A DNA stretch of 5,658 bases from an uncultured Flavobacteriales bacterium (GTDB lineage: Bacteria > Bacteroidota > Bacteroidia > Flavobacteriales_D > Sanyastnellaceae), in contig CAJXOV010000177.1 in NCBI GenBank assembly GCA_913057815.1, positions 1-5,658 of the forward strand, read 5' to 3'. The notes beneath the pieces were generated by a model. That model was given only the letters and a program-made list of their open reading frames with translations, was not told the origin of the DNA and did not search any database. This document shows, piece after piece, positions 1 through 5,658 of this stretch. Position numbers and translations under genes: made by a program. How positions within the stretch are numbered: the stretch's first letter is position 1; each line of letters opens with the position of its first letter.

Positions 1-24
1 GCGTCAGATGTGTATAAGAGACAG
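1..24 (+). other. Nextera Read 1 adapter remnant (artefact)
   Basis: Bases 6-24 read AGATGTGTATAAGAGACAG, the 19-bp Tn5 mosaic end, and bases 1-5 (GCGTC) match the end of the Illumina Nextera Read 1 tail that precedes it. This is library-preparation sequence, not genome. Read on the minus strand it adds the residues LSLIHI and a false TGA stop to the gene that runs off this end. Genomic sequence starts at about base 25. Confidence 0.98.
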
Positions 25-267
25 ATCTACATCTGGATGTATTGACATCACAAAGACGTTATTAGGATAATCTTCAGCAGTTAAATTGGCACTCCTGGCT
101 GCAGCAGGGCACCCTGCGCAATTATGTCCCGTAAAATCTAAAATTACCACTCGTCTGCTACCTTCAGGAGGCTGTATTACTGCTCCTTCTTCAAAAGGCT
201 GTTCTACTTCATCACATGACCATAAAAAAGACAATAAAGAAAAAAATAAGATGTATTTAATTTTCAT
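25..267 (-). CDS. Omp28-like thioredoxin-fold lipoprotein, N-terminal fragment
   Basis: The first 81 codons of a secreted lipoprotein; the rest is lost at the contig end. The ATG lies at 267-265. Residues 1-17 form a lysine-started hydrophobic signal, and the lipobox-like LWSC puts the lipid-anchor cysteine at C18. Tryptophan just before the serine is unusual. The residues that follow, DEVEQPFEE, are acidic, as in the lipoprotein export signals that send Bacteroidota lipoproteins to the cell surface, so surface exposure is plausible. Residues 39-56 (RRVVILDFTGHNCAGCPA) give a beta strand followed by a C50-A-G-C53 redox motif. This resembles the Omp28-related family, whose members begin with similar EFTGH-x-C-x-x-C-P segments. 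The gene starts 11 bp after the barrel gene, so the two are probably co-transcribed. The continuation to a TGA at base 4 (LSLIHI) is adapter translation. Lipoprotein with a thioredoxin-like motif is firm; Omp28 membership is from memory of the motif. Confidence 0.8.
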
Positions 268-278
268 GATTATAAATT

Positions 279-2021
279 TTAAAAACTACTAGTTAGAGTT
301 AAGGTTAATCCATTAGATGCTGGAACTACTCTACAAACACCGCCTACACAAAACAATCCTGCCCTTCTTTTACCATATTCACAGGATAATCTATGAGCAC
401 CTTTAGAATACGCAATTGAACCTAATGGGTAGTGTAATTTTGGCTCAGCTGATTCCATAACAGCATTTCCACTTTCATCCTGTATTATTTCACCATCTTC
501 ATCTCTAGAAACCTTCATTACATTATTTCCAAAGTTGTAGTTGTCTATAATGGCAAAATTCCAATGAGGAGAAATGGTATATTCTACTACTAAAGCTGCC
601 CAATCTCCTTGGTGCTGATTCGTTCTTAACGCTTGAGCTACTATTCTTAAATTTTGTTTTTTCTTTGTTTTAATGTTTGCCTCTAATACGAAAACGTCTG
701 CATAGACATTCCCTTTCACCTGTTTTCCATTCAACAATGGCGCTCCTTGATTGATAGTGTTGTTATAAATGAAATTGAAATATGTGAATTTTGTTTTTAC
801 TTTTTTACTCCATTTTTTCTTTATCTCAGCGTTAAAATCACTGAAATACACCTCACCATCTGAACTAAATAGTGGTGACTCATATGAAACAGCAGTTTCT
901 AAAAATTCTTCCGAGGACGTCTTATTCTTTTCGATTCCAGTAGCTCTAGCATAGTTGAAATTTACTTGAGTTCCATATTTCCCTCCGATAGGAGTGTCTT
1001 TTTTAAACTTGTAACTCAACTCTCCCATATATGCAAATTCTCCAGTAGGTTGTGTAGCATAAGCATAAAACTGACTTGCCAACATGTAACTATGTTGTTT
1101 CGTAAGGGCAGGCATAAAATTAATAAAAGGCGCTATTCCTTGTAGAGCTCTATCTGCTCTATAACTATAATTGTCTATATATTTCACATCTCCACTTATG
1201 GCAAATCCTTTTTGTGAATAGGTGAGATTTGCTAAAATGGCTGTTCCTCTGTTAAAAATAAATGAGTTATCCGCAGAAGGGTCATTTATCTTTTCAGAGT
1301 ATTCACTCATCATTCTCCAATTCCCACGAATAATATTTAATCTTCCAGCGTAAGTCCCGACATTCTGAGGCAAATTATAATCACTCCGATCGTCTAACTG
1401 AAATTTACTAACAAAACTACTTCCCAGTGTTACTTTAGTTTTTTTATCCTTCCAACCTTCTATAGCTTGATTAAAAGAAAATTCTCCATCTACTCCTCTT
1501 ATAAAACCCTCTGAATTAATAATTCCTTCATTAAATCCTAGTCTCATTTTTCCGTAAACTCCTTTAACGGTCAACCCTTTAATTGGCTGAATTACGACCT
1601 TAACACCATCCATCGCATTCTCTAACCCCAGATTTCTATCTTCAAAACTTCTTAGAGTTAATCCATTTCCAAACTGCTCGTAGAAATTTCCAACGGTAAT
1701 AGCTATTCCTTCATCTGTATATGAGGCAAATCTATAGCCGATACCAGAGCCCTTGAAATTTTCAGGATAACCTAACTGAGAGGGTAAATAACTTTCATAT
1801 CTCAAACCAGCCTGAAACTTTCCCTTGGTGGCTATTATATTCGCAAATGAATTCAGAGTCATTAACTCTTCTGGAACATCTGCTCTGATTAGACTGTCCT
1901 CATTGTACGATTGAGCCAAAACTTGAAAGTTTCCGCTGACCTGAAGCTCTTCGCTGTCAGTTTGTGCTATAAATGAAGAATAGCTACAGATAATAATTAG
2001 AGAAAGAACATACTTCTTCAT
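279..2021 (-). CDS. Predicted outer-membrane beta-barrel protein (DUF6029-like)
   Basis: A 580-residue exported protein of unproven function. The ATG is at 2021-2019; the codon just before it is TTG and need not be used. Residues 1-20 are a signal peptide (MKKYVLSL..., cut probably after FIAQ). The rest is a series of alternating polar and hydrophobic strands rich in Tyr, Phe, Gly and Asn with short charged turns, and it ends LTLTSSF. A terminal Phe is the usual BAM-recognised end of outer-membrane barrels. Residues about 111-139 (GNFYEQFGNGLTLRS, then EDRNLG and a DG turn) look like the conserved core of Bacteroidota proteins annotated as DUF6029; I recall this rather than having searched it. 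Near the C-terminus are C547 and a CVGGVC pair (C558, C563) followed by RVVPASNG, which looks like a conserved signature rather than barrel filler. It lies between a tlpA-like gene (67 bp upstream) and an Omp28-like gene (11 bp downstream), so it may be a redox partner or client of thioredoxin-fold proteins. Barrel is well supported; the family name less so. Confidence 0.8.
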   Translation of the reverse strand: MKKYVLSLIIICSYSSFIAQTDSEELQVSGNFQVLAQSYNEDSLIRADVPEELMTLNSFANIIATKGKFQAGLRYESYLPSQLGYPENFKGSGIGYRFASYTDEGIAITVGNFYEQFGNGLTLRSFEDRNLGLENAMDGVKVVIQPIKGLTVKGVYGKMRLGFNEGIINSEGFIRGVDGEFSFNQAIEGWKDKKTKVTLGSSFVSKFQLDDRSDYNLPQNVGTYAGRLNIIRGNWRMMSEYSEKINDPSADNSFIFNRGTAILANLTYSQKGFAISGDVKYIDNYSYRADRALQGIAPFINFMPALTKQHSYMLASQFYAYATQPTGEFAYMGELSYKFKKDTPIGGKYGTQVNFNYARATGIEKNKTSSEEFLETAVSYESPLFSSDGEVYFSDFNAEIKKKWSKKVKTKFTYFNFIYNNTINQGAPLLNGKQVKGNVYADVFVLEANIKTKKKQNLRIVAQALRTNQHQGDWAALVVEYTISPHWNFAIIDNYNFGNNVMKVSRDEDGEIIQDESGNAVMESAEPKLHYPLGSIAYSKGAHRLSCEYGKRRAGLFCVGGVCRVVPASNGLTLTLTSSF

Positions 2022-2088
2022 CAATTAGGTTTTTTGGTTTCAAAGATTGGTAAGGCAAAGCTGGTTTAATTCTTGGCCTAATTACGGA

Positions 2089-2574
2089 TTACAGCTTTTC
2101 AATTTCTTCTAAAAGTTCTTCTTCATCCCCAGGAGAATATCCGCTGTGAGTCCAAACTATTTCTCCATTTCCATCTATTAAAAACGTTTGAGGCACATTG
2201 TTTACATTTAAACTTCTTTTAAAGTCTCCATTAGAGTCCATGAGGATTTCGAAATCCCATCCTTGAGCATCTACATAAGGCTTTACTCGTGTGGCGCTTC
2301 TAGCATCATCTATAGATACTGCTACTACTTTTACTCCCGTTTCATCTTGCCAATCTTCATACACTTCATGAATAGCATTTAATTCCTTTTTGCATGGCGC
2401 ACACCAAGTAGCCCAAAAACTAATTACAATAGGTTTTCCATCGTTACTAAGCTCAGCTGTATTTACAGAGTTACCATTTACATCCTTTAGATTAACTGAA
2501 GGGATTTTAGAGCCTCCATCCATAGAAGCTGATAGTAAGAATAGAGCCAATAGGCCGAAAACAAGATTTTTCAT
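2089..2574 (-). CDS. TlpA/ResA-type periplasmic thioredoxin
   Basis: A 161-residue thiol-disulfide oxidoreductase of the TlpA/ResA (AhpC/TSA-Redoxin) group. Residues 1-18 are a hydrophobic export signal without a lipobox cysteine, so a soluble or membrane-tethered periplasmic protein is expected. The thioredoxin fold is complete: the IPSVNLKDVNG entry strand at 24-34, the active site FWATWCAPC with C58 and C61, the VKVVAVSIDD strand at 81-90, and the NNVPQTFLID cis-proline loop with P128, followed by GEIVWTHSGY. Length is typical for a one-domain TlpA. Such proteins usually reduce cysteines of exported substrates (for example apocytochromes) using electrons from a CcdA/DsbD-type membrane protein, which is not in this window. 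The start could also be the ATG two codons upstream (2580); I prefer 2574 because it begins MKN, as signal peptides here do. It follows a terminator-like hairpin and is probably first in a transcript with the barrel and the Omp28-like genes. The substrate is unknown. Confidence 0.92.
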   Translation of the reverse strand: MKNLVFGLLALFLLSASMDGGSKIPSVNLKDVNGNSVNTAELSNDGKPIVISFWATWCAPCKKELNAIHEVYEDWQDETGVKVVAVSIDDARSATRVKPYVDAQGWDFEILMDSNGDFKRSLNVNNVPQTFLIDGNGEIVWTHSGYSPGDEEELLEEIEKL

Positions 2575-2597
2575 GTGCATTAATATTTGTTATATAA

Positions 2598-2647
2598 AAA
2601 GAATCAGCAGATGATAGACAAAATGTATACCAAACTGCTGATTCTTT
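2598..2647 (-). terminator. Probable intrinsic terminator or attenuator
   Basis: AAAGAATCAGCAG at 2598-2610 is the exact reverse complement of CTGCTGATTCTTT at 2635-2647, a 13-bp perfect stem around a 24-nt loop. Read on the minus strand, the 3' arm runs into TTCTTTTTATAT, a U-rich tail. The 5' arm begins 16 nt after the stop codon of the T9SS thioredoxin gene (2664), which is where a terminator should be. The loop is longer than in a standard terminator, and the tlpA-like gene begins only 23 bp beyond (17 bp if its upstream ATG is used). The element may therefore act as a leaky terminator or an RNA-processing hairpin that lowers expression of the downstream genes relative to the upstream one. 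Confidence 0.7.
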
Positions 2648-2663
2648 AATAATCTAATATATC

Positions 2664-4169
2664 TTATTTAGTGATAGTTACTTTTTTAGTAATCACGTTA
2701 TCATTTGAAGTAAGTGTTACAAAATAAACACCAGCTTGTTCAGCAGATAAATCTAAGTTAAAGATGTTTGAACCAGAAGTCTGAACTCCGAAGTCTTCAG
2801 AAACAACTTTTTGTCCTAGTGTATTCATTACTTCTAAAGTAGTTCTTCCAGCTTCAACTAAAGAATAGTTAATCTGAGCTAAACCGTTAGAAGGATTAGG
2901 ATAAACAGTTAATCCGAATTGAGCATCTAAATCTTCAACTCCAGAAGAAACATCTGTTCTTAAGGCGCTTGCAGTATCATCATCAAAATCTCCATCATTA
3001 GAAGCTATAACGAAAGGCTCATTTTGTCTTTCAATAGAATATCCAAATACCGTCTGACCTGTATCACCTGGATACTGTACTCCATCTCCAAATGAATCAC
3101 TCATATTGAAAGTATAACAATCAACAGATGTACCTAAATCTACTTCATAAACATATGTCATGTTAGCATCTGGTCCACCAGCACCAAACTGATCATCAGT
3201 ACCTAGCTCATAAGAATCAGAAGCTAAAGTAGCTCCATTTCCATCTAAAAGCTCCCAGCTAGTTTCTCCAGCATATAAATCTGTATAAATCTCTATTCTG
3301 ATTATGTTAGAAGCTAATACCGCTGCTTCTACTAATTTTACAGACTCATTGTTTTCAGAAGAAACCTCTTCTTCAACAACTGTCACTAAGTAAGTTACCT
3401 CAACATCAGAAACAGTCTCATAAGTTCCTAAATCTACAGTTTCGAAATCATAAGTAGCTAAATCTCCAGTCCAATCAACAGATCCAACTTCGTTTCCATC
3501 AACAGTAGCTGTAATAGTAGCTGCTGTTAAAGGCATAGTTCCATAATTCATAATAGAAGTATTTAACTCAACCTCTCCACAAGAAACTTCTGCAGCTCCA
3601 GGGAAACTAACTAATGCAGCATCATTACCTTCAGCAGAGGCACTACATGTTTGAGTAAATGCATAATGATCAGCAGTTGAAATCTGACTAGTTTCAGTAA
3701 TTATTCTATCTGGACAGATAGTATAAATAGTTGGGTAATAAGCTAAATTTAAAAGATTAGCGATAGCATCATCATTAGCCATTGGGTAAGATATTCCTTC
3801 TGTCCAATCTCCAATTGAACCACCATTTCCAGAAGTAGCCATTTCGATATCAGCAGCTGGAGTAGATGCATCAGACTCAATTCCTAATACTATTACTTCG
3901 TCAGTTCCACCTGGTCCATATGCCTGGTGTAAATTTTCTAAAGTATGCTCTTGGTGATAATTCCAACATGGTCCGCACCATACAGCATATAAATCGATTA
4001 CTACAGAATATCCTTGATCTAAATAAGAATAAAGGTTATGTTCGTTTCCTTCTATGTCTGTAATTGTGAAATCCGGACAATATGATCCTGACTCCATCTG
4101 AGCGGATGCGCTATAGCTAAAACCTAAAGCCACCACACATAAAAATAAAGATTGTAAAAATTTTTTCAT
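2664..4169 (-). CDS. T9SS-secreted protein with N-terminal thioredoxin domain
   Basis: A 501-residue exported multidomain protein. The ATG at 4169-4167 is chosen; the in-frame codon at 4193 is TTG and the eight residues it adds lie before a typical signal peptide. Residues 1-24 (MKKFLQSL...SASAQ) are a Sec signal. Residues 28-175 are a thioredoxin-like domain: SYCPDFTITDIEG, the active site VWCGPCW with C65 and C68, and the YYPTIY cis-proline loop with P146. Residues about 183-280 look like a CARDB/Ig-like beta domain (MNYGTMPLTAATITATVDG, then DWTGDL). Residues about 288-382 match a beta-sandwich common in secreted Bacteroidota proteins (GETSWELLDGNG, then CYTFNMSDSFGDGV). Residues about 420-501 are a type A T9SS sorting domain: VYPNPSNG, then LEVMNTLGQKV, GVYFVTL and a KKVTITK end. 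The protein should cross the outer membrane and be anchored at the surface or released. It is rich in Asp and Glu and has A/T-ending codons. Other cysteines (31, 152, 175, 197, 351) could form structural disulfides. The role is probably redox or disulfide work outside the cell; the substrate is unknown. Confidence 0.9.
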   Translation of the reverse strand: MKKFLQSLFLCVVALGFSYSASAQMESGSYCPDFTITDIEGNEHNLYSYLDQGYSVVIDLYAVWCGPCWNYHQEHTLENLHQAYGPGGTDEVIVLGIESDASTPAADIEMATSGNGGSIGDWTEGISYPMANDDAIANLLNLAYYPTIYTICPDRIITETSQISTADHYAFTQTCSASAEGNDAALVSFPGAAEVSCGEVELNTSIMNYGTMPLTAATITATVDGNEVGSVDWTGDLATYDFETVDLGTYETVSDVEVTYLVTVVEEEVSSENNESVKLVEAAVLASNIIRIEIYTDLYAGETSWELLDGNGATLASDSYELGTDDQFGAGGPDANMTYVYEVDLGTSVDCYTFNMSDSFGDGVQYPGDTGQTVFGYSIERQNEPFVIASNDGDFDDDTASALRTDVSSGVEDLDAQFGLTVYPNPSNGLAQINYSLVEAGRTTLEVMNTLGQKVVSEDFGVQTSGSNIFNLDLSAEQAGVYFVTLTSNDNVITKKVTITK

Positions 4170-4190
4170 TGTGTTTTTTTTGATTGGTAA

Positions 4191-4198
4191 CAAATATC
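4191..4198 (-). promoter_or_regulatory. Weak -7-like box for the minus-strand thioredoxin gene
   Basis: On the minus strand 4198-4191 reads GATATTTG, one mismatch from the Bacteroidota -7 consensus TAnnTTTG. It sits 21 bp before the ATG at 4169, which would leave a very short A-rich leader. No clear TTG -33 box lies at 17-23 bp upstream, so this is only a candidate. Confidence 0.3.
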
Positions 4199-4498
4199 CG
4201 TGTTTGTTTTGTTATAACACGAGCATAGTTTAATTTTTTTATGCCTTTAAATTGAAAAGCTAACACACAAATAAGTTATTTAAAATTTTCAGTGTTGTTC
4301 AAATTCAACCTTCTTTCATATTAAGGCTTCAATCTTAAACAGATAAACCAAATCAGTGTAAAAATTGATTTTAAGCTTTAGAATCTTTATGAGAGCCTGC
4401 CAATATGACTTTAGATTTTATTGTAATCACATGCTGGACCTATTTTGGAATTTCTAAAGAATTTTACCTAACAATACATTGTCTAAATATTTACCTTA

Positions 4499-4533
4499 TT
4501 GATTAAGGTTTTAATCCAAGGACATTACATTTG
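4499..4533 (+). promoter_or_regulatory. Candidate maeB promoter (Bacteroidota type)
   Basis: TACATTTG at 4526-4533 is an exact match to the Bacteroidota primary-sigma -7 consensus TAnnTTTG. A TTG at 4499-4501 could be the -33 box, but its 24-bp spacing is just over the usual range. Transcription would start near 4540, about 20 nt before the maeB ATG. The leader is A-rich and has no Shine-Dalgarno sequence, as is normal in this phylum. Confidence 0.5.
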
Positions 4534-4558
4534 TCTTGATTTATATCATAAAAATCAC

Positions 4559-5614
4559 ATGAGTTTAAAAAACAAAAAAGACGCACTAGATTATCATTCT
4601 AGAGGGAGAAAAGGGAAAATTGAAGTTATTCCTACCAAACCATATAGTTCTCAGCGCGATCTTAGCTTAGCATATTCACCGGGAGTAGCGGAGCCTTGTT
4701 TAGAAATAGCAAAAAACCCTGAAGACGCTTATAAGTATACCACCAAAGGGAATCTAGTAGCTGTAATAACAAACGGCACGGCAGTGTTAGGATTAGGGGA
4801 CATAGGCCCTCTTGCATCTAAACCTGTGATGGAAGGAAAAGGATTGCTTTTTAAAATATTCGCTGATATAGATGTCTTTGATATAGAAATAGATGCTTCA
4901 GACATAGACAAATTCGTAGAAACAGTCAAAGCAATTTCGCCCACTTTTGGAGGAATAAATTTAGAAGACATCAAAGCTCCTGAAGCTTTCGAAATAGAAG
5001 AACGATTAAAAAAGGAACTAGACATTCCTGTAATGCATGATGACCAACATGGTACGGCTATAATTTCTTCAGCAGCACTAATTAACGCCTTAGAACTTGC
5101 CGAAAAGAAAATTGAAAATGTGAAAATTGTTGTAAGTGGTGCTGGAGCTGCAGCTATGGCTTGTGCAGACTTGTACATTAGCCTTGGCGCTCGCCTAGAA
5201 AACATCTTCATGTTAGATAGCAAAGGTCTCCTTTCGAAAGACAGAAAAGGTCTTGACAAAAGAAAGACCAAGTATGCTCATTCTAAGAAAACTTCCGATT
5301 TAGCAGGTGCATTAAAAAAGGCAGATGTCTTTCTTGGACTTAGTAAAGGAAATATCGTTTCTGTAGACATGATTAAATCCATGAATGTCAACCCTATCGT
5401 TTTTGCTCTAGCCAATCCTGAACCCGAGATAAGTTATAAAGAAGCTTGTAGTGCTAGAACAGATATCATTATGGCTACAGGCAGATCAGACAATCCTAAC
5501 CAAGTTAATAATGTATTGGGTTTTCCATACATTTTCAGAGGAGCCCTGGATGTGAGAGCTACGTCCATTAACGAAGAAATGAAATTAGCCGCAGTCCAAG
5601 CTATTGCTTTATTA
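4559..5614 (+). CDS. maeB: NADP-dependent malic enzyme MaeB, N-terminal part
   Basis: The first 352 codons of malic enzyme, which oxidatively decarboxylates malate to pyruvate and CO2 with NADP reduction in the cytoplasm, linking the TCA cycle to pyruvate and NADPH supply. The ATG at 4559 gives [20 protein letters not shown], the usual MaeB start. The malic domain (about 15-150) has [11 protein letters not shown] with catalytic Tyr39, the segment [24 protein letters not shown] with catalytic Lys94, and metal ligands in NLEDIKAPE (E136, D137) and HDDQHGTAI (D162). The cofactor-binding domain follows, with SGAGAAAMA at about 193-201, [10 protein letters not shown] at 282-291 and [19 protein letters not shown] at 306-324. 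MaeB enzymes are usually about 750-760 residues, with a C-terminal phosphotransacetylase-like domain that binds acetyl-CoA as a regulator; that half is outside the contig. The reading frame stays open through the adapter to the end of the window ([14 protein letters not shown]); those residues are not real. It is divergent from the thioredoxin gene and functionally unrelated to it as far as can be seen. Confidence 0.96.
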
Positions 5615-5658
5615 CTGTCTCTTATACACATCTCCGAGCCCACGAGACCTCTCTACAT
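5615..5658 (+). other. Nextera Read 2 adapter plus i7 index (artefact)
   Basis: Bases 5615-5633 read CTGTCTCTTATACACATCT (reverse-complement Tn5 mosaic end), 5634-5648 read CCGAGCCCACGAGAC (rest of the Read 2 adapter), and 5649-5656 read CTCTCTAC, which I recall as Nextera index N707. The final AT begins the P7 flank. This is read-through library sequence fused to maeB. On the minus strand it creates the false N-terminus [10 protein letters not shown]. Confidence 0.98.

Larger units (their letters stand above)
4170..4558. other. Divergent intergenic region
   Basis: This 389-bp AT-rich spacer separates the minus-strand thioredoxin gene from plus-strand maeB, so it should hold both promoters. 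On the maeB side there is a good Bacteroidota -7 box (4526-4533). On the other side only a weak one is visible (4198-4191). I see no tRNA-like fold, no convincing riboswitch and no long repeat. The longest plus-strand reading frame found, 33 codons at 4405-4506 (MTLDFIVITC...), has no family resemblance and no supporting context. Confidence 0.75.

Noticed and set aside
1..24. The Tn5 mosaic ends at both termini as a natural composite transposon.
   Set aside because: They continue into Illumina-specific Read 1 and Read 2 tails and an index, and no transposase gene is present.
2025..2088. A possible terminator or promoter between the tlpA-like and barrel genes.
   Set aside because: Only a five-base inverted repeat (TAATT/AATTA) without a U tract and no TAnnTTTG box are visible, so co-transcription is simpler.
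86..4063. Short plus-strand open frames at 86-292, 769-954, 2390-2614 and 3866-4063.
   Set aside because: Each is antisense to a well-supported minus-strand gene, lacks recognisable motifs and has no independent context.
4210..4219. A 10-bp perfect palindrome TGTTATAACA upstream of the T9SS thioredoxin gene.
   Set aside because: Ten-base palindromes are expected by chance several times in AT-rich DNA of this length, and there is no second copy or known operator match.
4405..4506. A 33-codon plus-strand frame in the intergenic region (MTLDFIVITCWTYFG...).
   Set aside because: It is short, with no recognisable family, no clear promoter and an AT-rich composition in which such frames arise by chance; a promoter-bearing spacer explains the region better.
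4729..5643. Two long minus-strand open frames (4729-5271 and 5434-5643) opposite maeB.
   Set aside because: They lie antisense to a clearly conserved malic enzyme, have low-complexity Ser/Ala-rich translations, and the second one starts inside adapter sequence.

Overview
The window is a short metagenome-style contig of low-GC DNA from a member of the Bacteroidota, most likely a flavobacterium-like marine or environmental lineage. Evidence: a type IX secretion (T9SS) C-terminal sorting domain, a lipoprotein with an acidic stretch after its lipid-anchor cysteine, A-rich leaders without Shine-Dalgarno sequences, a TAnnTTTG promoter box, and the MaeB type of malic enzyme. Genus cannot be set from this sequence alone.

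Both ends are not genomic. Bases 1-24 are the Nextera (Tn5) Read 1 adapter tail. Bases 5615-5658 are the reverse-complement Read 2 adapter followed by an i7 index that matches N707 (CTCTCTAC) from memory. Genuine sequence is therefore about 25-5614, and the two terminal genes are cut by the library or assembly rather than by biology.

Layout. On the minus strand, in transcription order: a secreted T9SS cargo protein with an N-terminal thioredoxin domain (4169-2664); a 13-bp inverted repeat that looks like a terminator or attenuator (2647-2598); a TlpA-type periplasmic thioredoxin (2574-2089); a beta-rich outer-membrane protein that resembles the DUF6029 group (2021-279); and, 11 bp on, the first 81 codons of an Omp28-like thioredoxin-fold lipoprotein (267-25). 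After a 389-bp divergent intergenic region, the plus strand carries the first 352 codons of NADP-type malic enzyme, maeB (4559-5614), cut before its expected phosphotransacetylase-like C-terminal half.

How they may work together (inference): three thioredoxin-fold proteins with different active sites (CGPC, CAPC, CAGC) are predicted to go to three places by three routes, namely T9SS to the surface or medium, Sec to the periplasm, and a lipoprotein route to the membrane. They surround a predicted barrel that carries a C-terminal CVGGVC cysteine pair. This suggests extracytoplasmic thiol-disulfide chemistry, perhaps maturation or reduction of the barrel or of exported proteins. MaeB is ordinary central metabolism (malate to pyruvate, giving NADPH) and is probably only a neighbour.
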